Positions 44,462 through 52,821 of a stretch of 64,000 bases of DNA are shown here, in pieces. Both the position numbers and the translations under genes were made by a program. Source of the stretch: Acidovorax sp. GBBC 1281 (lineage in GTDB: Bacteria > Pseudomonadota > Gammaproteobacteria > Burkholderiales > Burkholderiaceae_C); contig NZ_CP097269.1 in assembly GCF_028473645.1 (NCBI RefSeq), positions 4,544,001 to 4,608,000 on the forward strand, written 5' to 3'. The number at the start of each line of letters is the position of its first letter. The first letter of the stretch is position 1. Under the pieces are notes generated by a model. That model ran no database searches. It was given only the letters and a program-made list of their open reading frames with translations, and was not told the DNA's origin.

Positions 44462-44884
44462 TCAAAGATCTTGATAGTGCCACCACTGGCCATCTTCAAG
44501 CAGCCATGTCTCGTTCAGGTAGCTGTCGATCGTACCAAGCTTTGACCCGATCACGGCAGGCTGAACTCCCAATTTCACCTGGGTGGTGCACTTCTCACTC
44601 TCACAAGTGACTTTCGTGACCTCCACGCTCTTGACGGCAACACCAGCACCAAATTGCATCTTGAATTGGTCGGCTGTCTTGGTTTTGCGATAAGAAGGCG
44701 TAGACAAGGCATAGGCCTTGTCATACTGCCCCGCCACTCTCGCTTTCCAATACTCTGTCGCCCGCTGCTCGACGATCTGCTCTGGGGTGGCAGGCTTGAA
44801 AGCGGCGCATCCCGAGAGTGCCATGACGCCTGCGGCCAAGAAAATGGTGCCCATCCGGCGGCGGAAAGTGGTGTTTTGAACCAT
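44462..44884 (-). CDS. Small lipoprotein, unknown function
   Basis: This is a 140-residue lipoprotein: lipobox LSGC at residues 23-26 after a basic start. The mature part is a small fold with EQRATEYWKARVAGQYDKAYALSTPSYRKTKT, resembling an NTF2-like opening, and two cysteines in VTCESEKCTTQVK. It lies just after gspD on the same strand, 49 bases on. It could be a lipoprotein linked to secretin assembly (a pilotin-like role), but sequence alone does not show this. Confidence 0.8.
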   Translation of the reverse strand: MVQNTTFRRRMGTIFLAAGVMALSGCAAFKPATPEQIVEQRATEYWKARVAGQYDKAYALSTPSYRKTKTADQFKMQFGAGVAVKSVEVTKVTCESEKCTTQVKLGVQPAVIGSKLGTIDSYLNETWLLEDGQWWHYQDL

Positions 44885-44933
44885 GGTTGAGTTGATCTCC
44901 TGTTAACGATCTGGTTGAACGACGCTGTTCGAC

Positions 44934-47414
44934 TCAGTTTGGCTGGACTGGTTGCACTGGGGCCTGAGGCGCCTTGAGGGGGTTACGGCTGCCCTGCTCC
45001 TTGAGTTCGATGACTCTCAAGCCCTTCATCCGGTCACGCAAGTCTTCACTCACTTCACGGATGTCGATGTCTGTGCGAACGACGCGAGGCGTGAGAACAA
45101 CCAGCAGTTCCGTCCGATTGCTGGTATTGCTATTGGTGCCGAACAAGTTCCCAAGGACCGGAATGTCTTGCAACAGAGGTACGCCTGCCTTGCCGACTGT
45201 ACTGTTGTCCTTGATCAAACCACCCAGCACGATGGTCTCGCCCGACCGGACGGCCACCTTGCTGCTAATCTGACGCTGCAAAAACGCAGGCTGATTGTTG
45301 GCATTGCTTCTGACGGCCCCCAAATCGGTCACCGTCTGGTCCACCTGCATGTTCACGATGTTGCCAGCGTTGACGGAGGGCGTGACGACAAGGTTTACGC
45401 CCGTATCCTTATATTGAACAGAGCTGGTGGACGCGTTGGCATTGTCCACAAAACTAACCGTCGTCGTGCTGACCGGCTCCTGGTTGCCAACATTGATGGA
45501 CGCGGTGTGATTGTCAAGCACCATGAGCGAAGGGCTGGAGATGACCTTCAAGAGCGACTTGTCAGCCAGGGCATTGAGCACCGCTTGCACGCCCGTTGAA
45601 CTTCTGAGCACATAGGAGAAGCCTTGAGCTGCGCCTCCCAGCAAGGTGTCTCTGTTAACAGTGGTCGGATTGCGCCCGCTGATCAGTCCCTCGCCGGTGT
45701 ATCCATTCCGACTGTTGTTGAACGACCATTGCAAGCCGTACTGGAGATCATCGTTCAAGGTCACTTCAATGATGCTGGCCTCGATCAGAACCTGAGTGGG
45801 GGGAAGATCCAGTCTCTTCAGCGCGGCTTCAATCTTTGAATACTCAGCACGCGTACCCCAGATGAGCACTGAATTGTTCAGTTCATCAGCCATCACCCGG
45901 ACACTGCCCAGATTGGCACTCAGGGTACCCTGCTGCTGCGTACCCTGTGAGTTGGTATTGCGGTTGCCGAAGGCCCCGGTTCCGGAACCACTGGAGAAAG
46001 CACTGCCCGTCAGACCCGAAGAGCGGACACTGCTGCCGCCCATGTAATTGGACCCGCTGCCGCTGAACGTGCTGCCCACGCCGCCGAATCCGCTTTGCGT
46101 CTGGCCGAAAGAGTTCCCCGTCGCGCTTCCAAACCCGGGTGCCACACCGCTGTTGGCCACGTTCGATCCACCGGTCTGCCCCCCGAAAATCCCGCTCAGC
46201 ACGCTCGCAAGGTGCTTGGCATTGACGTTCTGCACCTGATAAATGAAGAGCTGTGGCTCAGACCCGTTGTCGCTGGGCTGGTCCAACTTTTCGATCCAGC
46301 GGCGCGCTTCCTCCAAATAGGAAGCGCGTGGTGTTACCACCAAAATGCTGTTGAGCCGCTCGATGGGCATGATGCGCAGAGCGCCGAAGAGGGGATTGCC
46401 TTCACCCAACATGGCTTGCGCCGCGCTGGCCGCATTCGCCTGCGCCGCGCCCGGTGTGCCTGCAGCAACGGCTCCTCCGGCATTCGGGGAAGCCGCTGCG
46501 GCACCACCTCCACTGACCAGACGCAGCGCAGTTTCCACTTCCTTGATCGACGCATGCTTCAAGGGGAACACCCCAACCGACATGCCTTTGAGCAGGTCAA
46601 TGTCAAAGGTGTTCACCAGATCGAGCCACCCCTCGGCCTGGGTGCGTGTGCCACTCAGAATCAGCAGATTGCGCACGTTGTCTACCCGCACGACGGCATC
46701 GGGAGGCATCATCGGCCGAAGGATGGATGCCATTTCGCTCGCACCGATGTATTGCAGCGGCACGATGATGGCGCCCGAGCCCGGAGGCAGTGGACCGTTG
46801 CCTACCTGGCGAACGGATCCACCGATGCTCCGCAATGCATCAGGCCGCCCGACGTGATAAGTGCCGCGGGCATCGCGCAACATGGCGAGTCCGTTGGCCT
46901 GCAAGGAACTCTCCAGCAGGAAAACCGCTTGATCTGGCGCAATGGGCGTGCGTGTCGCCAACGTCACCGTTCCGCTCAACGGCGGGTGAAGTACGTAGTC
47001 CGTCTTGAGGATATCTCCCAAAATGGTGCGCACCACCTCTGCCACCGGCGCCTCTTCGAAATTGAAGGACAACGGAGCGCCTTGTACGGCAGCCACCGGT
47101 TTGGCCGGGGCGATCACACGATCGTTTCCGATGATGAAGCGCGGCTCCGCTGCAGGAAGCTCGCCCTCTGCGGAAGGCTTGTCCGCCTTCTTCGACGCCG
47201 CATTGGCGGACGAATCAGACGCAGAGCTCGGCATTACTGCACCGCTCGACTCCGTGACGAGGTTGCTGCTACCGGTTGCGGGTGCGGACTGCTGCGACTG
47301 GGCTATGGCCAATTGACTAGTGGCCAGCGCAATAGCGGTGAGTGCGTGTCGGTAAGGGGTCATGACTGCTTGCCTGGAAACGGGGAGAAACGAACAGATA
47401 GGAGGCACGTTCAT
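44934..47414 (-). CDS. gspD: Type II secretion outer-membrane secretin
   Basis: This is an 826-residue secretin that forms the outer-membrane pore of the type II system. After the leader come the N0-N3 ring domains (FNFEEAPVAEVVRTILGDILKTDYVLHP; VPLQYIGASEMASILRPMMP). A long Gly/Ser/Asn-rich insert lies around residues 400-490. The secretin core follows (VLIEASIIEVTLNDDLQYGLQW; SSPSLMVLDNHTASINVGNQEPVSTTTV; VRSGETIVLGGLIKDNS). The start at 47414 overlaps the GspC stop as TAATG; the ATG at 47363 (MTPYRHALT) gives a tidier signal peptide and is a real alternative. Confidence 0.95.
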   Translation of the reverse strand: MNVPPICSFLPVSRQAVMTPYRHALTAIALATSQLAIAQSQQSAPATGSSNLVTESSGAVMPSSASDSSANAASKKADKPSAEGELPAAEPRFIIGNDRVIAPAKPVAAVQGAPLSFNFEEAPVAEVVRTILGDILKTDYVLHPPLSGTVTLATRTPIAPDQAVFLLESSLQANGLAMLRDARGTYHVGRPDALRSIGGSVRQVGNGPLPPGSGAIIVPLQYIGASEMASILRPMMPPDAVVRVDNVRNLLILSGTRTQAEGWLDLVNTFDIDLLKGMSVGVFPLKHASIKEVETALRLVSGGGAAAASPNAGGAVAAGTPGAAQANAASAAQAMLGEGNPLFGALRIMPIERLNSILVVTPRASYLEEARRWIEKLDQPSDNGSEPQLFIYQVQNVNAKHLASVLSGIFGGQTGGSNVANSGVAPGFGSATGNSFGQTQSGFGGVGSTFSGSGSNYMGGSSVRSSGLTGSAFSSGSGTGAFGNRNTNSQGTQQQGTLSANLGSVRVMADELNNSVLIWGTRAEYSKIEAALKRLDLPPTQVLIEASIIEVTLNDDLQYGLQWSFNNSRNGYTGEGLISGRNPTTVNRDTLLGGAAQGFSYVLRSSTGVQAVLNALADKSLLKVISSPSLMVLDNHTASINVGNQEPVSTTTVSFVDNANASTSSVQYKDTGVNLVVTPSVNAGNIVNMQVDQTVTDLGAVRSNANNQPAFLQRQISSKVAVRSGETIVLGGLIKDNSTVGKAGVPLLQDIPVLGNLFGTNSNTSNRTELLVVLTPRVVRTDIDIREVSEDLRDRMKGLRVIELKEQGSRNPLKAPQAPVQPVQPN

Positions 47415-48022
47415 TAAGAACGACCGCCAAATGTTGCGCGAGGGGGCGCGGACCGGGCTGGAGGTTGAACCGCCCCTCGTCCGATCGATGTGGGAGCGCT
47501 GACCGGTGCTGCTGGAGCCATGCCGGTATACGAAGTAACGGCCGCACGAGGCAGCTGTAGGACACGGCTTTGGTCACCCTTGATGAAGGTGACATTGCGA
47601 CCGTTGATGGACTGGAGCGTCCACCCTTCGATGTTGTCATTCAAGCGTGCACGGCGGTGCTTGCCTGCCACTTCGATGATGATGCCTCCTGCGCCATCGC
47701 CGACAAAGACGCCTGACAGGCGAGCGGTGCTGAGGTTGTCGACTTGCACCTCCTCGGCAGCCTTGGGCGGCGGAGGCGGTGGAGGGGGCCTGCGTGTGAA
47801 AGCAAACAATGGACGATCCAGCATCGCAATGAATTGCCCGGTGTCTGCATTGGTCACCCCTGGCAACGCAGGAAGCATGGCAGCAAAATCCGTGCGGTGT
47901 GGCGTTGGTTCTTGCCAATGCACATTGCGAACGCTTCCATCCGGTGCAACCCACATCCATGCCAGAAGAATCAGCAACGCTGCATTGGCCAGCAGCAGCA
48001 GATGCAAGGCATACCGCTTCAT
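47414..48022 (-). CDS. gspC: Type II secretion protein C (XpsN-like)
   Basis: This is a 202-residue inner-membrane protein linking the platform to the secretin. One N-terminal helix (LHLLLLANAALLILLAWMWV) is followed by a proline-rich tract with eight consecutive prolines. Then comes the HR homology domain (LSGVFVGDGAGGIIIEVAGKHRRARLNDNIEGWTLQSINGRNVTFIKG). There is no PDZ or coiled-coil domain; the tail ends RATFGGRS. The position between M and D is that of XpsN in Xanthomonas, which does the GspC job. It starts inside the gspM stop. Confidence 0.85.
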   Translation of the reverse strand: MKRYALHLLLLANAALLILLAWMWVAPDGSVRNVHWQEPTPHRTDFAAMLPALPGVTNADTGQFIAMLDRPLFAFTRRPPPPPPPPKAAEEVQVDNLSTARLSGVFVGDGAGGIIIEVAGKHRRARLNDNIEGWTLQSINGRNVTFIKGDQSRVLQLPRAAVTSYTGMAPAAPVSAPTSIGRGAVQPPARSAPPRATFGGRS

Positions 48023-48579
48023 GTGCGCTCCCGCAATACGCTGAGGCCGAACTGCGCCGACAGCCGGGGGGCGACCTTGGGATCTGAGTTGGCATAGCCA
48101 CCCTGAAGCTGAATGTCCAGATCATTGATGACGATGATGGGCATTTGACTGGTCAGAACGGCCAGTGCACTTTGCAGGGCCAGCATTTCGCCCTCGGTCC
48201 GCACCGTCAGTGGAATGCGATCAAAGCCCTTCTCGTCCTTGGCAGGCAGCACCTGACTGCTGATCACCTGCAAGCCCGCCGCGCTGAAGATATCCCGGAT
48301 CCGCTGCTGGGCCGCGTTGCCAGTCTGGTTGGCATCCTGGGATGCCGGATAGATGTACTGCGTTCTTGCTGCATTGGCCTGCGCAAGCACGGCTTCAATA
48401 TCCGTCCGCTGCGACTCCAACCCCAGAAGCCGCGCATAGCGCGGCTCCATTTGCGCCAGTTGAGATTCGGCACCTTGGTGCTTTTCAGCGATGCACCAGC
48501 CCAACATGACCAGGGGAAGGATCACCAGAGCCAGGGTACAGGCGAGGATCAGCCCCTCACGGGATGAAATGCGTTTCAT
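48019..48579 (-). CDS. gspM: Type II secretion protein M (subtype b)
   Basis: This is a 186-residue bitopic inner-membrane protein of the T2SSM_b group. A helix (LILACTLALVILPLVMLGWCIAE) is followed by a coiled stretch and a ferredoxin-like periplasmic part (RDIFSAAGLQVISSQVLPAKDEKGFDRIPLTVRTEGEMLALQSAL). It partners GspL. Both ends overlap the neighbouring genes by four bases. Confidence 0.9.
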   Translation of the reverse strand: MKRISSREGLILACTLALVILPLVMLGWCIAEKHQGAESQLAQMEPRYARLLGLESQRTDIEAVLAQANAARTQYIYPASQDANQTGNAAQQRIRDIFSAAGLQVISSQVLPAKDEKGFDRIPLTVRTEGEMLALQSALAVLTSQMPIIVINDLDIQLQGGYANSDPKVAPRLSAQFGLSVLRERT

Positions 48580-49910
48580 GGCTTGGTACGGTTCGCAGGC
48601 GAAGAAGCGGGCAATGCAGGCGCAGTGGTGGTACGGCCACCGAATGTGGCGACCGATCCACCAAAGGCAGCTCCACCGGCCGATGGAGGGGCACTGGCCG
48701 GCGGCGGTGCGACTGCGCTGGAGGATGAATTGGCGGGCAACGAAGCGGGGGCGACAGGCACTCCGGCCACGCTGGCGCCCGAGGCAGCAGCGCTGGCCAC
48801 ACCCCCCGAGGCAAGGGCCGGCGTCACGGCCCCAGCGGAGGGTACCGCGGCCTTGCCTGCGGCCGCACTTCCTACCACCCCGAAAAACTGAGGATCCAGC
48901 GTGAATTCAATGGCAAACGTTTCCTTGGGGGAATTCCCCATCCGGGTGGCAGCGGATGGGGCACGGACCTCTCGCAACCCCGGCTCATTGCCCAGCACCT
49001 GCATCAGGGCGGCCGCATTTCCGGTCATTCCCACGATGGTCACTTTGGCACCTTGCATGCGAAAACTCTGCAGGTAGGTATCGTCCGGCAGCAGTTGGGT
49101 CAGCTTGTCCAGCACACGCAAAGGCTCAATGCGCGTGGCAAGCACTTCCGACAGCATTCCGAGCTTTTCTGCCGATTGCATGAGCGCATCCCGCTTGGCG
49201 ACGACCGGGGCCGTGCGCTTGGCCGCATCCTGGTAGCTTTGCGCCGCCTCGATCGCGCGCTCACGCAATTGGAGCGTAGGGGTCACCGCAATGACCATGG
49301 TCAGTACGGCCATTGAGAGCAAAAGCCCATAGCCCGCGCGTCTCCATCTCAGTGCATGCGCATGGCGCAAGCCTTCACCATAGCCACCAAGCACGATGGG
49401 GCGCTGTTGATTGCTACGCACCCAGACTTCCGGGTTTGACACGCCGCCAAGGCGAGCGGCCTGGGAGGCGAGGTATTGGGCGACCTGCTTGCGAGATGCC
49501 AAAGCCAGCTCGATTCGGGAACTGCCCGTGGAGCCTTCGATCAAGCGATAGCCCCACACCAGATCCGCCTCAGGAAAGGGACTGATGGCACGCACTTCCA
49601 AAGCACCGGCTTTGGCGATGTCCGATTCAGCCATGGGCGGCAAGGTCAGCGTCCTGCGAAGCACGAATTCTTCAGGCAGTTCAACGGCGGTGAAGCTGGC
49701 TTTGACCGGGCCCGCCACCTTGGACTGCTTTTCATCCCCCAGCCAGAAAGAGAGGCCGTCCTCGGGATGGAGCAGCACGACCGGCGCGGACGGCGTCAGC
49801 CAGGAAAACAGCGGCCACGCATGCATGCCCTGCCAGGGGCTGCGGACATCACGCCAGAGTGCGTGCAAGTCGATTCCCAGGAAACGGGCATCGGAGGAAA
49901 TGGAAGGCAT
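48576..49910 (-). CDS. gspL: Type II secretion protein L
   Basis: This is a 444-residue platform protein. The cytoplasmic actin-like part, which binds GspE, covers about the first 200 residues (FLGIDLHALWRDVRSPW; LPPMAESDIAKAGALEVRAISPFPEADLVWGY). One membrane helix (GYGLLLSMAVLTMVIAVTP) leads to a PilN-like periplasmic domain (LDKLTQLLPDDTYLQSFRMQGAKVTIVGMTGNA). It ends in an unusual ~110-residue Ala/Ser/Pro/Gly tail that includes ATFGGR. It overlaps gspM. Confidence 0.93.
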   Translation of the reverse strand: MPSISSDARFLGIDLHALWRDVRSPWQGMHAWPLFSWLTPSAPVVLLHPEDGLSFWLGDEKQSKVAGPVKASFTAVELPEEFVLRRTLTLPPMAESDIAKAGALEVRAISPFPEADLVWGYRLIEGSTGSSRIELALASRKQVAQYLASQAARLGGVSNPEVWVRSNQQRPIVLGGYGEGLRHAHALRWRRAGYGLLLSMAVLTMVIAVTPTLQLRERAIEAAQSYQDAAKRTAPVVAKRDALMQSAEKLGMLSEVLATRIEPLRVLDKLTQLLPDDTYLQSFRMQGAKVTIVGMTGNAAALMQVLGNEPGLREVRAPSAATRMGNSPKETFAIEFTLDPQFFGVVGSAAAGKAAVPSAGAVTPALASGGVASAAASGASVAGVPVAPASLPANSSSSAVAPPPASAPPSAGGAAFGGSVATFGGRTTTAPALPASSPANRTKP

Positions 49911-49917
49911 GGGTGGC

Positions 49918-50784
49918 TCAGGAGTTTTTACGTATCACGGGCTCAACGCCTGAACTGGCACGGAAGGTCTGCCACGGCAAACCGCCCTTCGCACGTACGT
50001 TGAAATCGATGCTGCGCGATACGCGCAACCAAACACCGTCCGGCATGGGAACCCTTGCCTGGATTCGCAGCCGCCGAACCGTCGAGTTATCTAAAAATGC
50101 GGCCTCCAGGGCCGTGGTGTCGATGCCTTCAGCCCCGGCATCCCGGTCCGCTACGATGCGCATGGCGACTGCAGCGTTTCCTCCGGCAAGGACCGTCAGC
50201 ACTTCCATGGGCGCAGCCATCGGATTGACCAAGCCTCGCCCTCGAAGATCTGCAGTGATGAGCGGCGAAAGTCTAGCATAGAGGGTGTAGTCCACCCCGG
50301 GCACCTTGAGCAGGTCTTCTTCCGATTCGAAACGCTGCGGCGCACCACGTGGATCACGCCGCTCACGCATTTCCACCGTGGCTTGCGCGAGCCCCTGGGC
50401 CGCCTCTGCCGGCATTTCGCCCGCAACGGAAAAGAGCTTCGCCAGCAAGGCAACAGGCGCACCATTGATGTCGATCAAGCCGTTCAAAGGCATGGCCTGG
50501 ACCTGCATCGTGACCCCGCGATAGTCGATCTGTGCCTGCCGGGTGCGGGCCAGGGGGGTGTTGCTGGCCACCAGCGCCTGCAATGCCAGTTGAATCGCCG
50601 CATCGCCCAGCGCTTGGGCCTGGACGTTCTGGCGCGACAAGGACATGACGCGCGCCTCTTCCCGGATGGACCGTGTCAGGCCAGACACGATGATGGTGAG
50701 GGCAGCGACCATCCAGAGCACGGCCAACAGCGCCATGCCGCGCTGTTTCTTGTTACGGTGCTTACCTGGCTTGCACTGATTCAC
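49918..50784 (-). CDS. gspK: Type II secretion minor pseudopilin K
   Basis: This is a 288-residue large minor pseudopilin that caps the pseudopilus tip. The prepilin peptidase site is KKQRG|MALLAVLWM, followed by the hydrophobic helix. The K-specific globular domain has PLNGLIDINGAPVALLAKLF and ESEEDLLKVPGVDYTLYARL. The GTG at 50784 overlaps the gspJ stop as GTGA and is taken as start; open sequence upstream belongs to gspJ. Met replaces the more usual Phe after the cleavage site, and the +5 Glu is absent, as expected for K. Confidence 0.9.
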   Translation of the reverse strand: MNQCKPGKHRNKKQRGMALLAVLWMVAALTIIVSGLTRSIREEARVMSLSRQNVQAQALGDAAIQLALQALVASNTPLARTRQAQIDYRGVTMQVQAMPLNGLIDINGAPVALLAKLFSVAGEMPAEAAQGLAQATVEMRERRDPRGAPQRFESEEDLLKVPGVDYTLYARLSPLITADLRGRGLVNPMAAPMEVLTVLAGGNAAVAMRIVADRDAGAEGIDTTALEAAFLDNSTVRRLRIQARVPMPDGVWLRVSRSIDFNVRAKGGLPWQTFRASSGVEPVIRKNS

Positions 50785-51464
50785 GAGCGGCTCCCGCCAA
50801 AAGTGGCTCCGTCGCTGGCCGGATCGCTGGCTGGCAGAACGCGCATCGGAATGACGATGTCCGGCCAAACGCCTGTGGAGGTCCGGATCGCAATCGAAAC
50901 CCGTTGAGGCAGCCGATCAACCGCCTTCCAGGGAGCGCCCCAAACAGGAGGCTCCTCGTTGGCGTCTTCGTACCGAAGTGAAAAGCCGGTCATCCCATCC
51001 ACCAGCACGTAGCTGGCGGCCTGGCTCCAATCCGGCGCCAAGCCTCCATCGATCCAAGGCAAGTACCGCAATACCAAAGCAGGCCCCGATGCCTGGTCCA
51101 GCACGCCCAATCGAAAATGGTAGCGCCCACCCACACCGTAACGGGCTGGCATCACCCCCACCCAAGCCATCTCCTCGGGCAGCCCGATAAAAAAGTACGG
51201 GCTCTCGTCGATGGAGACGACCGCCGCCCGCTTTTGCAGAGACACCCGGCCCAGCACCGAGCGCAGAAACCCGTTGGCCACCCGCAGTTCATCGGTCCGC
51301 AGCATCCGGCGATCCACCCTCTCTTCCGTTTGTGCCGTGGTACGCAATGCGGACCCCAGGGCCAGCATCACGAGCGACAGCAAGGTGATGACCACCAGCA
51401 GCTCCACCAAGGTGAAGCCGTGCTGGCACGGCGCCTTCGAGCCTTCGGGCAACCGCTTCATCAT
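50781..51464 (-). CDS. gspJ: Type II secretion minor pseudopilin J
   Basis: This is a 227-residue minor pseudopilin. The prepilin site is QHG|FTLVELLVVITLL with the conserved Glu at +5. The globular part includes VLGRVSLQKRAAVVSIDESPYFFIGLPEEMAW, GGRYHFRLGVLD and GMTGFSLRYEDANEEPPVWG, which match the J family. The C-terminus ends DGATFGGSRS. Tandem ATGs start it at 51464, overlapping gspI. Confidence 0.92.
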   Translation of the reverse strand: MMKRLPEGSKAPCQHGFTLVELLVVITLLSLVMLALGSALRTTAQTEERVDRRMLRTDELRVANGFLRSVLGRVSLQKRAAVVSIDESPYFFIGLPEEMAWVGVMPARYGVGGRYHFRLGVLDQASGPALVLRYLPWIDGGLAPDWSQAASYVLVDGMTGFSLRYEDANEEPPVWGAPWKAVDRLPQRVSIAIRTSTGVWPDIVIPMRVLPASDPASDGATFGGSRS

Positions 51465-51868
51465 CCACGCCCCGGCTCGGGCGGCTTGCGCTGTGGCCGC
51501 AAGGTACTCAATTCGAAGTTGCGCAGGCGCACACCGTCCGACCAGGAGATGACGATGTTCAACTCGTGCAAAGGCGGAATGGCCGGTCCTTTGAACTCCG
51601 TCGCATAGGGCGCCGTGGTGATGCGCCACTGGTAGCCGGCGGACTCACCCGACTGGTTCAAGCCCTGTTCGGGTATGGCATCGCGCAGAGCAAGCAGCGA
51701 CTCGGCCAGCACCACTGCGCGTTGATACCGATCCACGTCCGCAACGCTGCGCGCGCTGCTGCCCATGGCGCGGTAAAGCATGCCGAGCGACAACGCCATG
51801 ATGGCGAAGGCCACCAGCAACTCCAGCAAGGTCAAGCCCCGCTGTCGGCGATGCAGGCCCCGCATCAT
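51461..51868 (-). CDS. gspI: Type II secretion minor pseudopilin I
   Basis: This is a 135-residue minor pseudopilin: the cleavage site RQRG|LTLLELLVAFAIMALSLG has Glu at +5 and Leu in place of Phe at +1. The family-typical AVVLAESLLALRDAIPEQGLNQSGESAGYQWRITTAPY follows. It nucleates the tip complex with J and K. It overlaps gspH and gspJ by four bases. Confidence 0.92.
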   Translation of the reverse strand: MMRGLHRRQRGLTLLELLVAFAIMALSLGMLYRAMGSSARSVADVDRYQRAVVLAESLLALRDAIPEQGLNQSGESAGYQWRITTAPYATEFKGPAIPPLHELNIVISWSDGVRLRNFELSTLRPQRKPPEPGRG

Positions 51869-52311
51869 CGGGTGAGGGCCTCTTGCGTCACGCGCCCCGA
51901 CAGCCAGTCCACCCGCAGCCGAGTGCCGACGCCGGGCGCCCTCAGGATTTCGATGCTGCCGCCCGTGGCGCCGCCACCCGGCAGGAAGCGGATGGCCGCC
52001 TGGCTCTGCGCATTCAATTCGGTGCCGGCCACGATGGCACGCAACTGCAACGGCTGCGGCAACGGCTTCAAGGCAGAGTCGTTGCCATACATGCGGTTTT
52101 TCAAGTCCACAGAGAAGAGGACCTCCCGCCCTTCCGCCATGGCGGTGACACGGGCGACACGCATCTGGCTGATCATCGTGCGGACCGTGTCACGGTACTG
52201 CGCCGAGTCTCGCAGCCGATCAAAGGCCAGCGGTGCGAGGCCGATCACGAGCGCCAGGATCGCGAACACGACCAGCAACTCGACCAGCGTAAAGCCGCGC
52301 TCGCGCCGCAT
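51865..52311 (-). CDS. gspH: Type II secretion minor pseudopilin H
   Basis: This is a 148-residue pseudopilin. The cleavage site is RERG|FTLVELLVVFAILALVIG, followed by a compact GspH/FimT-like beta domain (MISQMRVARVTAMAEGREVLFSVDLKNRMYG; AAIRFLPGGGATGGSIEIL). It lies between gspG and gspI with tight spacing. Confidence 0.92.
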   Translation of the reverse strand: MRRERGFTLVELLVVFAILALVIGLAPLAFDRLRDSAQYRDTVRTMISQMRVARVTAMAEGREVLFSVDLKNRMYGNDSALKPLPQPLQLRAIVAGTELNAQSQAAIRFLPGGGATGGSIEILRAPGVGTRLRVDWLSGRVTQEALTR

Positions 52312-52337
52312 GGCAGGACGCCTGGGGATGCAGGCGA

Positions 52338-52754
52338 TCAGGGCGTGTTGCGGATGTCGGCCGCTTCGCCTTCACCGCCAGGGGCGCCATCGGAGCCGAG
52401 CGACAGGATCTCGATGCCACCATTCGGGCCCGGGTTGGCATAGCGGTAAGGATGGCCCCAAGGGTCCGAAGGCACGCCGCCCTTGAGGTAAGGGCCTGTC
52501 CAGCCGTTCACGGAGCCGGGGCGCTTCACCAGCGCCTCCAGACCTTCTTCGGTCGAAGGGTAGCGGCCCACATCGAGCTTGAACAACTCCAGCGATTTGT
52601 CCAGGTCGGCGATCTGCACACCGGCCGTCTTGGCCTTGGCGCCGCCCAGTTGGTTCAGCACACGAGGGCCGACGAGGCCTGCCAGCAGCGTCAGGATGGC
52701 CAGAACGACCAACAGTTCGATGAGGGTGAAGCCGCGGGCGGATTTGCGTTTCAT
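52338..52754 (-). CDS. gspG: Type II secretion major pseudopilin G
   Basis: This is a 138-residue major pseudopilin that builds the periplasmic shaft. The cleavage site is SARG|FTLIELLVVLAILTLLAGLVGPRVL with +5 Glu. The GspG C-terminal domain has GVQIADLDKSLELFKLDVGRYPSTEEGLEALV and the calcium-loop region PSDPWGHPYRYANPGPNGGIEILSLGSDG. The start at 52754 (MKRKSARG) gives a normal short leader; an upstream ATG at 52793 would add 13 residues. Confidence 0.95.
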   Translation of the reverse strand: MKRKSARGFTLIELLVVLAILTLLAGLVGPRVLNQLGGAKAKTAGVQIADLDKSLELFKLDVGRYPSTEEGLEALVKRPGSVNGWTGPYLKGGVPSDPWGHPYRYANPGPNGGIEILSLGSDGAPGGEGEAADIRNTP

Positions 52755-52821
52755 AGGGGTGCCACAGGAGCGGCCAGCACGGGAATGCGCCATGGAAGAG
52801 GACTCCTTGGACAAACAAAAA

